From assembly GCA_949752795.1 (NCBI GenBank), contig CATKHW010000563.1, positions 124,001 through 188,000 of the forward strand: a DNA stretch of 64,000 nucleotides, given 5' to 3'. This document shows positions 10,437 to 24,347 of the stretch, in pieces; within the stretch, counting starts at the first letter, position 1; each line of letters begins with the position of its first letter. This DNA comes from Hyperoodon ampullatus. Its lineage: Eukaryota; Chordata; Mammalia; Artiodactyla; Ziphiidae. The position numbers and the translations under genes are program-made. A model generated the notes under the pieces. That model had not been told where the DNA came from. It saw only the letters and a list, made by a program, of their open reading frames with translations, and did not search any database.

Positions 10437-12175
10437 TGCATCATTGTCGAAGTTGTGCCCCTCTTCCTGTGCTTTAAAGGTGATTCCAACGTACCTCTTG
10501 AAATCTGTTTCCTGCTATTCTGCCTCGCTTTCAAGTCCGCCTCGTTGCCTTCCCTCAACAGATTTTTGGACGAGAGTTGTCCTTTATTACTCGGCCAGTT
10601 TGTGAATTGCTGTGCCCCTGAGCTCCATTTTTCAACTCGTTTTTGGTGAGCTGACCGCAAGTCCAAAATTTTGGTTCAGGACCTATACTGGTTCCCGGTG
10701 GGTGGCTGAGAATTTGGTTAATTCTTCTTCCTGCCGGGAAATTACAGTGATATGTGCCCGTCCAAATGCCTAACAGCTACTCTCTCATTGGTTCTCCCTC
10801 TTCCCTTTCATCCTCTGCCAAATTGGCAACGTGTGCGAACCAAGAGGTTAAAGGGGCTGTCTCTCCAAGTTGGGAGGTTGATAGTAAAGCAGACGGAAAG
10901 TCAAACCGGAGCACCAGGAGAGGGACTATTCGTTGAGTTTTAGAAACCTTTCGTATTCACAGTGTGTCCGTTCCCTAGGTTTCCCGAACATGTTATAGCT
11001 GTAGTACTATTCCCTTCAACCTGGAGAGTTCGGACCCATGGAATGGGTGCCATGCATTATTGCTTTAAAGGGTCTGCATTTGCTCACCCAATCTCACCAA
11101 GCATCTCAGTCCCAAGTGTCCCTCCTTATGCCACATCCAGCTGTCGTTGTAGATAGGGTCATTCCAGCTTTCATCAGAGACCCTGAAGGAATTATAAAGA
11201 ATTTCCCAGTTTTTTTGTTTTGTTTTTGAAATTCATTTTTATAGTGGGTTTGAGCTGATTCTCGCTGCCATGTTTATGCCAGTCTAGACACACTTGATTC
11301 CCTTACGGAGACATATCAATACATAGGTTTTAAGATTCTTACTAGTCAGATATTTTCCTCTGCGGGAAATATGGGGTTTTGAGTCCCTTTCACTGAGGAC
11401 GGTGTAGGTCTTGTCTATTCCATAGTTGGTTTTTGGAACGGTACCTGTGCTTATATCAAACTCTGGTTTTATGCATCACCCCACCTCTCCTTCCCCCTTA
11501 AGCAGGTATAAGAGTGTTTTCTAAATGTGAGACACTGTTCTCTTTCCTAACTCAGTTCAAGTGTAGCCATGTTTACAGGATCTTCATAAGTGATATCTTA
11601 TGATAAGTTTCTTTTTCTGTGTGACTTATTTCACTTAGAATCATCGTACCCGAATCCACCCATTTTGCTGCTACTGGTCTTATGACATTGATTTCATGGC
11701 TGAGGGATATTCCATCGTACGTAAATACCACAATTTTTTGAACCATGTTTATATTTTCTGGGATACTTAAGGTGTATCCAAGTTGAGGTCCTTGTATGCA
11801 GTGCAGCCCTAAATTTTGGGGTGGCTCTGTCTTATTGATTTTCAGTTTTCCCAAGGTATATTCCCTAGACTGGTAGTGCCCTTGGCTCTGTAGCTCTGTT
11901 CTTTACTTGTTTTATGGAACAGAATGCACTCCTCCAGAGAGGCAGTTGGCAATTTACATCCCGCCCATCAGCATAACAAGGCTCCCTGTTCTCCAGGGCC
12001 TGTCTTGCCTTTCTTGTTCTTACACATTTTGTGGATGTCCCTTTTGACCGGTGGGAAGTGATACTTCTTTGTAGTGCAGATTTGCATTGCCCGCTTGCTT
12101 GCTTGGCCAAAAAGGGCGTATGCGTTTTCTCCTGAATATATTCAGGAGAAAACGCATACGCCCTTTTTGGCCAAG
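10437..12175. repeat. Satellite monomer M7
   Basis: Type A with ggaattataaag near 11188, shared with M10. The ORF2 end carries RPVAAK, a state more usual in type B copies, so it looks mosaic. Palindrome perfect. Confidence 0.96.
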
Positions 12176-13914
12176 TGCATCATTGTCGAAGTTGTGCCCC
12201 TCTTCCTGTGCTTTAAAGGCGATTCCAACGTACCTCTTGAAATCTGTTTCCTGCTATTCTGCCTCGCTTTCAAGTCCGCCTCGTTGCCTTCCCTCAACAG
12301 ATTTTTGGACGATAGTTGTCCTTTATTACTCGGCCAGTTTGTGAATTGCTGTGCCCCTGAGCTCCATTTTTCAACTCGTTTGTGGTGAGCTGACCGCAAG
12401 TCCAAAATTTTGGTTCAGGACCTATACTGGTTTCCGGTGTGTGGCTGAGAATTTGGTTAATTCTTCTTCCTGCCGGGAAATTACAGTGATATGTGCCCGT
12501 CCAAATGCCTAACAGCTACTCTCTCATTGGTTCTCCCTCTTCCCTTTCATCCTCTGCCAAATTGGCAACGTGTGCGAACCAAGAGGTTAAAGGGGCTGTC
12601 TCTCCAAGTTGGGAGGTTGATAGTAAAGCAGACGGAAAGTCAAACCGGAGCACCAGGAGAGGGACTATTCGTTGAGTTTTAGAAACCTTTCGTATTCACA
12701 GTGTGTCCGTTCCCTAGGTTTCCCGAACATGTTATAGCTGTAGTACTATTCCCTTCAACCTGGAGAGTTCGGACCCATGGAATGGGTGCCATGCATTATT
12801 GCTTTAAAGGGTCTGCATTTGCTCACCCAATCTCACCAAGCATCTCAGTCCCAAGTGTCCCTCCTTATGCCACATCCAGCTGTCGTTGTAGATAGGGTCA
12901 TTCCAGCTTTCATCAGAGACCCTGAAGGAATTGTAAAGAATTTCCCAGTTTTTTTGTTTTGTTTTTGAAATTCATTTTTATAGTGGGTTTGAGCTGATTC
13001 TCGCTGCCATGTTTATGCCAGTCTAGACACACTTGATTCCCTTACGGAGACATATCAATACATAGGTTTTAAGATTCTTACTAGTCAGATATTTTCCTCT
13101 GCGGGAAATATGGGGTTTTGAGTCCCTTTCACTGAGGACGGTGTAGGTCTTGTCTATTCCATAGTTGGTTTTTGGAACGGTACCTGTGCTTATATCAAAC
13201 TCTGGTTTTATGCATCACCCCACCTCTCCTTCCGCCTTAAGCAGGTATAAGAGTGTTTTCTAAATGTCAGACACTGTTCTCTTTCCTAACTCAGTTCAAG
13301 TGTAGCCATGTTTACAGGATCTTCATAAGTGATATCTTATGATAAGTTTCTTTTTCTGTGTGACTTATTTCACTTAGAATCATCGTACCTGAATCCACCC
13401 ATTTTGTTGCTACTGGGCTTATGACATTGATTTCATGGCTGAGGGATATTCCATCATACGTAAGTACCACAATTTTTTGAACCATGTTTATATTTTCTGG
13501 GATACTTAAGGTGTATCCAAGTTGAGGTCCTTGTATGCAGTGCAGCCCTAAATTTTGGGGTGGCTCTGTCTTATTGATTTTCAGTTTTCCCAAGGTATAT
13601 TCCCTAGACTGGTAGTGCCCTTGGCTCTGTAGCTCTGTTCTTTACTTGTTTTAGGGAACAGAATGCACTCCTCCAGAGAGGCAGTTGGCAATTTACATCC
13701 CGCCCATCAGCATAACAAGGCTCCCTGTTCTCCAGGGCCTGTCTTGCCTTTCTTGTTCTTACACATTTTGTGGATGTCCCTTTTGACCGGTGGGAAGTGA
13801 TACTTCTTTGTAGTGCAGATTTGCATTGCCCGCTTGCTTGCTTGGCCAAAAAGGGCATATGCGTTTTCTCCTGAATATATTCAGGAGAAAACGCATACGC
13901 CCTTTTTGGCCAAG
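12176..13914. repeat. Satellite monomer M8
   Basis: Type A, gacgatag, SPVATK; close to M4. Private change cgtttgtgg near 12378. Palindrome (13841-13914) has one left-arm change. Confidence 0.96.
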
Positions 13915-15653
13915 TGCATCATTGTCGAAGTTGTGCCCCTCTTCCTGTGCTTTAAAGGCGATTCCAACGTACCTCTTGAAATCTGTTTCCTGCTATTCTG
14001 CCTCGCTTTCAAGTCCGCCTCGTTGCCTTCCCTCAACAGATTTTTGGACGAGAGTTGTCCTTTATTACTCGGCCAGTTTGTGAATTGCTGTGCCCCTGAG
14101 CTCCATTTTTCAACTCGTTTTTGGTGAGCTGACCGCAAGTCCAAAATTTTGGTTCAGGACCTATACTGGTTCCCGGTGGGTGGCTGAGAATTTGGTTAAT
14201 TCTTCTTCCTGCCGGGAAATTACAGTGATATGTGCCCGTCCAAATGCCTAACAGCTACTCTCTCATTGGTTCTCCCTCTTCCCTTTCATCCTCTGCCAAA
14301 TTGGCAATGTGTGCGAACCAAGAGGTTAAAGGGGCTGTCTCTCCAAGTTGGGAGGTTGATAGTAAAGCAGACGGAAAGTCAAACCGGAGCACCAGGAGAG
14401 GGACTATTCGTTGAGTTTTAGAAACCTTTCGTATTCACAGTGTGTCCGTTCCCTAGGTTTCCCGAACATGTTATAGCTGTAGTACTATTCCCTTCAACCT
14501 GGAGAGTTCGGACCCATGGAATGGGTGCCATGCATTATTGCTTTAAAGGGTCTGCATTTGCTCACCCAATCTCACCAAGCATCTCAGTCCCAAGTGTCCC
14601 TCCTTATGCCACATCCAGCTGTCGTTGTAGATAGGGTCATTCCAGCTTTCATCAGAGACCCTGAAGGAATTGTAAAGAATTTCCCAGTTTTTTTGTTTTG
14701 TTTTTGAAATTCCTTTTTATAGTGGGTTTGAGCTGATTCTCGCTGCCATGTTTATGCCAGTCTAGACACACTTGATTCCCTTACGGAGACATATCAATAC
14801 ATAGGTTTTAAGATTCTTACTAGTCAGATATTTTCCTCTTCGGGAAATATGGGGTTTTGAGTCCCTTTCACTGAGGACGGTGTAGGTCTTGTCTATTCCA
14901 TAGTTGGTTTTTGGAACGGTACCTGTGCTTATATCAAACTCTGGTTTTATGCATCACCCCACCTCTCCTTCCCCCTTAAGCAGGTATAAGAGTGTTTTCT
15001 AAATGTCAGACACTGTTCTCTTTCCTAACTCAGTTCAAGTGTAGCCATGTTTACAGGATCTTCATAAGTGATATCTTATGATAAGTTTCTTTTTCTGTGT
15101 GACTTATTTCACTTAGAATCATCGTACCTGAATCCACCCATTTTGCTGCTACTGGGCTTATGACATTGATTTCATGGCTGAGGGATATTCCATCATACGT
15201 AAGTACCACAATTTTTTGAACCATGTTTATATTTTCTGGGATACTTAAGGTGTATCCAAGTTGAGGTCCTTGTATGCAATGCAGCCCTAAATTTTGGGGT
15301 GGCTCTGTCTTATTGATTTTCAGTTTTCCCAAGGTATATTCCCTAGACTGGTAGTGCCCTTGGCTCTGTAGCTCTGTTCTTTACTTGTTTTAGGGAACAG
15401 AATGCACTCCTCCAGAGAGGCAGTTGGCAATTTACATCCCGCCCATCAGCATAACAAGGCTCCCTGTTCTCCAGGGCCTGTCTTGCCTTTCTTGTTCTTA
15501 CACATTTTGTGGATGTCCCTTTTGACCGGTGGGAAGTGATACTTCTTTGTAGTGCAGATTTGCATTGCCCGCTTGCTTGCTTGGCCAAAAAGGGCATATG
15601 CGTTTTCTCCTGAATATATTCAGGAGAAAACGCATACGCCCTTTTTGGCCAAG
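13915..15653. repeat. Satellite monomer M9
   Basis: Type A with caatgtgtgcg (T at 14308), exactly 6,957 bases from the M5 site. It has cctcttcggg near 14838, shared with M11. Palindrome (15580-15653) has one left-arm change. Confidence 0.96.
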
Positions 15654-17392
15654 TGCATCATTGTCGAAGTTGTGCCCCTCTTCCTGTGCTTTAAAGGCGA
15701 TTCCAACGTACCTCTTGAAATCTGTTTCCTGCTATTCTGCCTCGCTTTCAAGTCCGCCTCGTTGCCTTCCCTCAACAGATTTTTGGACGAGAGTTGTCCT
15801 TTATTACTCGGCCAGTTTGTGAATTGCTGTGCCCCTGAGCTCCATTTTTCAACTCGTTTTTGGTGAGCTGACCGCAAGTCCAAAATTTTGGTTCAGGACC
15901 TATACTGGTTCCCGGTGGGTGGCTGAGAATTTGGTTAATTCTTCTTCCTGCCGGGAAATTACAGTGATATGTGCCCGTCCAAATGCCTAACAGCTACTCT
16001 CTCATTGGTTCTCCCTCTTCCCTTTCATCCTCTGCCAAATTGGCAACGTGTGCGAACCAAGAGGTTAAAGGGGCTGTCTCTCCAAGTTGGGAGGTTGATA
16101 GTAAAGCAGACGGAAAGTCAAACCGGAGCACCAGGAGAGGGACTATTCGTTGAGTTTTAGAAACCTTTCGTATTCACAGTGTGTCCGTTCCCTAGGTTTC
16201 CCGAACATGTTATAGCTGTAGTACTATTCCCTTCAACCTGGAGAGTTCGGACCCATGGAATGGGTGCCATGCATTATTGCTTTAAAGGGTCTGCATTTGC
16301 TCACCCAATCTCACCAAGCATCTCAGTCCCAAGTGTCCCTCCTTATGCCACATCCAGCTGTCGTTGTAGATAGGGTCATTCCAGCTTTCATCAGAGACCC
16401 TGAAGGAATTATAAAGAATTTCCCAGTTTTTTTGTTTTGTTTTTGAAATTCATTTTTATAGTGGGTTTGAGCTGATTCTCGCTGCCATGTTTATGCCAGT
16501 CTAGACACACTTGATTCCCTTACGGAGACATATCAATACATAGGTTTTAAGATTCTTACTAGTCAGATATTTTCCTCTGCGGGAAATATGGGGTTTTGAG
16601 TCCCTTTCACTGAGGACGGTGTAGGTCTTGTCTATTCCATAGTTGGTTTTTGGAACGGTACCTGTGCTTATATCAAACTCTGGTTTTATGCATCACCCCA
16701 CCTCTCCTTCCCCCTTAAGCAGGTATAAGAGTGTTTTCTAAATGTCAGACACTGTTCTCTTTCCTAACTCAGTTCAAGTGTAGCCATGTTTACAGGATCT
16801 TCATAAGTGATATCTTATGATAAGTTTCTTTTTCTGTGTGACTTATTTCACTTAGAATCATCGTACCTGAATCCACCCATTTTGTTGCTACTGGGCTTAT
16901 GACATTGATTTCATGGCTGAGGGATATTCCATCATACGTAAGTACCACAATTTTTTGAACCATGTTTATATTTTCTGGGACACTTAAGGTGTGTCCAAGT
17001 TGAGGTCCTTGTATGCAGTGCAGCCCTAAATTTTGGGGTGGCTCTGTCTTATTGATTTTCAGTTTTCCCAAGGTATATTCCCTAGACTGGTAGTGCCCTT
17101 GGCTCTGTAGCTCTGTTCTTTACTTGTTTTAGGGAACAGAATGCACTCCTCCAGAGAGGCAGTTGGCAATTTACATCCCGCCCATCAGCATAACAAGGCT
17201 CCCTGTTCTCCAGGGCCTGTCTTGCCTTTCTTGTTCTTACACATTTTGTGGATGTCCCTTTTGACCGGTGGGAAGTGATACTTCTTTGTAGTGCAGATTT
17301 GCATTGCCCGCTTGCTTGCTTGGCCAAAAAGGGCGTATGCGTTTTCTCCTGAATATATTCAGGAGAAAACGCATACGCCCTTTTTGGCCAAG
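15654..17392. repeat. Satellite monomer M10
   Basis: Type A with ggaattataaag as in M7. The ORF2 end shows LGHTLS and SPVATK. Palindrome perfect. Confidence 0.96.
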
Positions 17393-19131
17393 TGCATCAT
17401 TGTCGAAGTTGTGCCCCTCTTCCTGTGCTTTAAAGGCGATTCCAACGTACCTCTTGAAATCTGTTTCCTGCTATTCTGCCTCGCTTTCAAGTCCGCCTCG
17501 TTGCCTTCCCTCAACAGATTTTTGGACGATAGTTGTCCTTTATTACTCGGCCAGTTTGTGAATTGCTGTGCCCCTGAGCTCCATTTTTCAACTCGTTTTT
17601 GGTGAGCTGACCGCAAGTCCAAAATTTTGGTTCAGGACCTATACTGGTTCCCGGTGGGTGGCTGAGAATTTGGTTAATTCTTCTTCCTGCCGGGAAATTA
17701 CAGTGATATGTGCCCGTCCAAATGCCTAACAGCTACTCTCTCATTGGTTCTCCCTCTTCCCTTTCATCCTCTGCCAAATTGGGAACCTGTGCGAACCAAG
17801 AGGTTAAAGGGGCTGTCTCTCCAAGTTGGGAGGTTGATAGTAAAGCAGACGGAAAGTCAAACCGGAGCACCAGGAGAGGGACTATTCGTTGAGTTTTAGA
17901 AACCTTTCGTATTCACAGTGTGTCCGTTCTCTAGGTTTCCCGCACATGTTATAGCTGTAGTACTATTCCCTTCAACCTGGAGAGTTCAGACCCATGGAAT
18001 GGGTGCCATGAATTATTGCTTTAAAGGGTCTGCATTTGCTCACCCAATCTCACCAATCGTCTCAGTCCCAAGTGTCCCTCCTTATGCCACATCCAGCTGT
18101 CGTTGTAGATAGGGTCATTCCAGCTTTCATCAGAGACCCTGAAGGAATTGTAAAGAATTTCCCAGTTTTTTTGTTTTGTTTTTGAAATTCCTTTTTATAG
18201 TGGGTTTGAGCTGATTCTCGCTGCCATGTTTATGCCAGTCTAGACACACTTGATTCCCTTACGGAGACATATCAATACATAGGTTTTAAGATTCTTACTA
18301 GTCAGATATTTTCCTCTTCGGGAAATATGGGGTTTTGAGTCCCTTTCACTGAGGACGGTGTAGGTCTTGTCTATTCCATAGTTGGTTTTTGGAACGGTAC
18401 CTGTGCTTATATCAAACTCTGGTTTTATGCATCACCCCACCTCTCCTTCCCCCTTAAGCAGGTATAAGAGTGTTTTCTAAATGTGAGACACTGTTCTCTT
18501 TCCTAACTCAGTTCAAGTGTAGCCATGTTTACAGTATCTTCATAAGTGATATCTTATGATAAGTTTCTTTTTCTGTGTGACTTATTTCACTTAGAATCAT
18601 CGTACCTGAATCCACCCATTTGGCTGCTACTGGTCTTATGACATTGATTTCATGGCTGAGGGATATTCCATCGTACGTAAGTACCACAATTTTTTGAACC
18701 ATGTTTATATTTTCTGGGATACTTAAGGTGTATCCAAGTTGAGGTCCTTGTATGCAGTGCAGCCCTAAATTTTGGGGTGGCTCTGTCTTATTGATTTTCA
18801 GTTTTCCCAAGGTATATTCCCTAGACTGGTAGTGCCCTTGGCTCTGTAGCTCTGTTCTTTACTTGTTTTAGGGAACAGAATGCACTCCTCCAGAGAGGCA
18901 GTTGGCAATTTACATCCCGCCCATCAGCATAACAAGGCTCCCTGTTCTCCAGGGCCTGTCTTGCCTTTCTTGTTCTTACACTTTTTGTGGATGTCCCTTT
19001 TGACCGGTGGGAAGTGATACTTCTTTGTAGTGCAGATTTGCATTGCCCGCTTGCTTGCTTGGCCAAAAAGGGCGTATGCGTTTTCTCCTGAATATATTCA
19101 GGAGAAAACGCATACGCCCTTTTTGGCCAAG
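17393..19131. repeat. Satellite monomer M11
   Basis: Type B2 (B ends but ctgtagtactattc in the middle), with private gggaacctg near 17782, gttcagaccc and catgaattatt. Shares cctcttcggg with M9. Palindrome perfect. Confidence 0.96.
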
Positions 19132-20870
19132 TGCATCATTGTCGAAGTTGTGCCCCTCTTCCTGTGCTTTAAAGGCGATTCCAACGTACCTCTTGAAATC
19201 TGTTTCCTGCTATTCTGCCTCGCTTTCAAGTCCGCCTCGTTGCCTTCCCTCAACAGATTTTTGGACGATAGTTGTCCTTTATTACTCGGCCAGTTTGTGA
19301 ATTGCTGTGCCCCTGAGCTCCATTTTTCAACTCGTTTTTGGTGAGCTGACCGCAAGTCCAAAATTTTGGTTCAGGACCTATACTGGTTCCCGGTGGGTGG
19401 CTGAGAATTTGGTTAATTCTTCTTCCTGCCGGGAAATTACAGTGATATGTGCCCGTCCAAATGCCTAACAGCTACTCTCTCATTGGTTCTCCCTCTTCCC
19501 TTTCATCCTCTGCCAAATTGGCAACGTGTGCGAACCAAGAGGTTAAAGGGGCTGTCTCTCCAAGTTGGGAGGTTGATAGTAAAGCAGACGGAAAGTCAAA
19601 CCGGAGCACCAGGAGAGGGACTATTCGTTGAGTTTTAGAAACCTTTCGTATTCACAGTGTGTCCGTTCCCTAGGTTTCCCGAACATGTTATAGCTGTAGT
19701 ACTATTCCCTTCAACCTGGAGAGTTCGGACCCATGGAATGGGTGCCATGCATTATTGCTTTAAAGGGTCTGCATTTGTTCACCCAATCTCACCAAGCATC
19801 TCAGTCCCAAGTGTCCCTCCTTATGCCACATCCAGCTGTCGTTGTAGATAGGGTCATTCCAGCTTTCATCAGAGACCCTGAAGGAATTGTAAAGAATTTC
19901 CCAGTTTTTTTGTTTTGTTTTTGAAATTCATTTTTATAGTGGGTTTGAGCTGATTCTCGCTGCCATGTTTATGCCAGTCTAGACACACTTGATTCCCTTA
20001 CGGAGACATATCAATACATAGGTTTTAAGATTCTTACTAGTCAGATATTTTCCTCTGCGGGAAATATGGGGTTTTGAGTCCCTTTCACTGAGGACGGTGT
20101 AGGTCTTGTCTATTCCATAGTTGGTTTTTGGAACGGTACCTGTGCTTATATCAAACTCTGGTTTTATGCATCACCCCACCTCTCCTTCCCCCTTAAGCAG
20201 GTATAAGAGTGTTTTCTAAATGTCAGACACTGTTCTCTTTCCTAACTCAGTTCAAGTGTAGCCATGTTTACAGGATCTTCATAAGTGATATCTTATGATA
20301 AGTTTCTTTTTCTGTGTGACTTATTTCACTTAGAATCATCGTACCTGAATCCACCCATTTTGTTGCTACTGGGCTTATGACATTGATTTCATGGCTGAGG
20401 GATATTCCATCATACGTAAGTACCACAATTTTTTGAACCATGTTTATATTTTCTGGGATACTTAAGGTGTATCCAAGTTGAGGTCCTTGTATGCAGTGCA
20501 GCCCTAAATTTTGGGGTGGCTCTGTCTTATTGATTTTCAGTTTTCCCAAGGTATATTCCCTAGACTGGTAGTGCCCTTGGCTCTGTAGCTCTGTTCTTTA
20601 CTTGTTTTAGGGAACAGAATGCACTCCTCCAGAGAGGCAGTTGGCAATTTACATCCCGCCCATCAGCATAACAAGGCTCCCTGTTCTCCAGGGCCTGTCT
20701 TGCCTTTCTTGTTCTTACACATTTTGTGGATGTCCCTTTTGACCGGTGGGAAGTGATACTTCTTTGTAGTGCAGATTTGCATTGCCCGCTTGCTTGCTTG
20801 GCCAAAAAGGGCGTATGCGTTTTCTCCTGAATATATTCAGGAGAAAACGCATACGCCCTTTTTGGCCAAG
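19132..20870. repeat. Satellite monomer M12
   Basis: Type A with tttgttcaccc near 19777, shared with M20 and M24. Carries gacgatag and SPVATK. Palindrome perfect. Confidence 0.96.
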
Positions 20871-22609
20871 TGCATCATTGTCGAAGTTGTGCCCCTCTTC
20901 CTGTGCTTTAAAGGCGATTCCAACGTACCTCTTGAAATCTGTTTCCTGCTATTCTGCCTCGCTTTCAAGTCCGCCTCGTTGCCTTCCCGCAACAGATTTT
21001 TGGACGAGAGTTGTCCTTTATTACTCGGCCAGTTTGTGAATTGCTGTGCCCCTGAGCTCCATTTTTCAACTCGTTTTTGGTGAGCTGACCGCAAGTCCAA
21101 AATTTTGGTTCAGGACCTATACTGGTTCCCGGTGGGTGGCTGAGAATTTGGTTAATTCTTCTTCCTGCCGGGAAATTACAGTGATATGTGCCCGTCCAAA
21201 TGCCTAACAGCTACTCTCTCATTGGTTCTCCCTCTTCCCTTTCATCCTCTGCCAAATTGGCAACGTGTGCGAACCAAGAGGTTAAAGGGGCTGTCTCTCC
21301 AAGTTGGGAGGTTGATAGTAAAGCAGACGGAAAGTCAAACCGGAGCACCAGGAGAGGGACTATTCGTTGAGTTTTAGAAACCTTTCGTATTCACAGTGTG
21401 TCCGTTCCCTAGGTTTCCCGAACATGTTATAGCTGTAGTACTATTCCCTTCAACCTGGAGAGTTCGGACCCATGGAATGGGTGCCATGCATTATTGCTTT
21501 AAAGGGTCTGCATTTGCTCACCCAATCTCACCAAGCATCTCAGTCCCAAGTGTCCCTCCTTATGCCACATCCAGCTGTCGTTGTAGATACGGTCATTCCA
21601 GCTTTCATCAGAGACCCTGAAGGAATTGTAAAGAATTTCCCAGTTTTTTTGTTTTGTTTTTGAAATTCCTTTTTATAGTGGGTTTGAGCTGATTCTCGCT
21701 GCCATGTTTATGCCAGTCTAGACACACTTGATTCCCTTACGGAGACATATCAATACATAGGTTTTAAGATTCTTACTAGTCAGATATTTTCCTCTGCGGG
21801 AAATATGGGGTTTTGAGTCCCTTTCACTGAGGACGGTGTAGGTCTTGTCTATTCCATAGTTGGTTTTTGGAACGGTACCTGTGCTTATATCAAACTCTGG
21901 TTTTATGCATCACCCCACCTCTCCTTCCCCCTTAAGCAGGTATAAGAGTGTTTTCTAAATGTCAGACACTGTTCTCTTTCCTAACTCAGTTCAAGTGTAG
22001 CCATGTTTACAGGATCTTCATAAGTGATATCTTATGATAAGTTTCTTTTTCTGTGTGACTTATTTCACTTAGAATCATCGTACCTGAATCCACCCATTTT
22101 GTTGCTACTGGGCTTATGACATTGATTTCATGGCTGAGGGATATTCCATCATACGTAAGTACCACAATTTTTTGAACCATGTTTATATTTTCTGGGATAC
22201 TTAAGGTGTATCCAAGTTGAGGTCCTTGTATGCAGTGCAGCCCTAAATTTTGGGGTGGCTCTGTCTTATTGATTTTCAGTTTTCCCAAGGTATATTCCCT
22301 AGACTGGTAGTGCCCTTGGCTCTGTAGCTCTGTTCTTTACTTGTTTTAGGGAACAGAATGCACTCCTCCAGAGAGGCAGTTGGCAATTTACATCCCGCCC
22401 ATCAGCATAACAAGGCTCCCTGTTCTCCAGGGCCTGTCTTGCCTTTCTTGTTCTTACACATTTTGTGGATGTCCCTTTTGACCGGTGGGAAGTGATACTT
22501 CTTTGTAGTGCAGATTTGCATTGCCCGCTTGCTTGCTTGGCCAAAAAGGGCGTATGCGTTTTCTCCTGAATATATTCAGGAGAAAACGCATACGCCCTTT
22601 TTGGCCAAG
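20871..22609. repeat. Satellite monomer M13
   Basis: Type A with cttcccgcaac near 20984 and gatacggtc near 21587. Both are shared with M14 and M21. Palindrome perfect. Confidence 0.96.
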
Positions 22610-24347
22610 TGCATCATTGTCGAAGTTGTGCCCCTCTTCCTGTGCTTTAAAGGCGATTCCAACGTACCTCTTGAAATCTGTTTCCTGCTATTCTGCCTCA
22701 CTTTCAAGTCCGCCTCGTTGCCTTCCCGCAACAGATTTTTGGACGAGAGTTGTCCTTTATTACTCGGCCAGTTTGTGAATTGCTGTGCCCCTGAGCTCCA
22801 TTTTTCAACTCGTTTTTGGTGAGCTGACCGCAAGTCCAAAATTTTGGTTCAGGACCTATACTGGTTCCCGGTGGGTGGCTGAGAATTTGGTTAATTCTTC
22901 TTCCTGCCGGGAAATTACAGTGATATGTGCCCGTCCAAATGCCTAACAGCTACTCTCTCATTGGTTCTCCCTCTTCCCTTTCATCCTCTGCCAAATTGGC
23001 AACGTGTGCGAGCCAAGAGGTTAAAGGGGCTGTCTCTCCAAGTTGGGAGGTTGATAGTAAAGCAGACGGAAAGTCAAACCGGAGCACCAGGAGAGGGACT
23101 ATTCGTTGAGTTTTAGAAACCTTTCGTATTCACAGTGTGTCCGTTCCCTAGGTTTCCCGAACATGTTATAGCTGTAGTACTATTCCCTTCAACCTGGAGA
23201 GTTCGGACCCATGGAATGGGTGCCATGCATTATTGCTTTAAAGGGTCTGCATTTGCTCACCCAATCTCACCAAGCATCTCAGTCCCAAGTGTGCCTCCTT
23301 ATGCCACATCCAGCTGTCGTTGTAGATACGGTCATTCCAGCTTTCATCAGAGACCCTGAAGGAATTGTAAAGAATTTCCCAGTTTTTTTGTTTTGTTTTT
23401 GAAATTCCTTTTTATAGTGGGTTTGAGCTGATTCTCGCTGCCATGTTTATGCCAGTCTAGACACACTTGATTCCCTTACGGAGACATATCAATACATAGG
23501 TTTTAAGATTCTTACTAGTCAGATATTTTCCTCTGCGGGAAATATGGGGTTTTGAATCCCTTTCACTGAGGACGGTGTAGGTCTTGTCTATTCCATAGTT
23601 GGTTTTTGGAACGGTACCTGTGCTTATATCAAACTCTGGTTTTATGCATCACCCCACCTCTCCTTCCCCCTTAAGCAGGTATAAGAGTGTTTTCTAAATG
23701 TCAGACACTGTTCTCTTTCCTAACTCAGTTCAAGTGTAGCCATGTTTACAGGATCTTCATAAGTGATATCTTATGATAAGTTTCTTTTTCTGTGTGACTT
23801 ATTTCACTTAGAATCATCGTACCTGAATCCACCCATTTTGTTGCTACTGGGCTTATGACATTGATTTCATGGCTGAGGGATATTCCATCATACGTAAGTA
23901 CCACAATTTTTTGAACCATGTTTATATTTTCTGGGATACTTAAGGTGTATCCAAGTTGAGGTCCTTGTATGCAGTGCAGCCCTAAATTTTGGGTTGCTCT
24001 GTCTTATTGATTTTCAGTTTTCCCAAGGTATATTCCTTAGACTGGTAGTGCCCTTGGCTCTGTAGCTCTGTTCTTTACTTGTTTTAGGGAACAGAATGCA
24101 CTCCTCCAGAGAGGCAGTTGGCAATTTACATCCCGCCCATCAGCATAACAAGGCTCCCTGTTCTCCAGGGCCTGTCTTGCCTTTCTTGTTCTTACACATT
24201 TTGTGGATGTCCCTTTTGACCGGTGGGAAGTGATACTTCTTTGTAGTGCAGATTTGCATTGCCCGCTTGCTTGCTTGGCCAAAAAGGGCGTATGCGTTTT
24301 CTCCTGAATATATTCAGGAGAAAACGCATACGCCCTTTTTGGCCAAG
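22610..24347. repeat. Satellite monomer M14
   Basis: 1,738 bp. Near-duplicate of M13 (cttcccgcaac, gatacggtc) with private gcgagcc near 23010. A one-base loss with a substitution near 23991-23996 (ttttgggttgctc) breaks the ORF2 C-terminal frame. Palindrome perfect. Confidence 0.96.
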
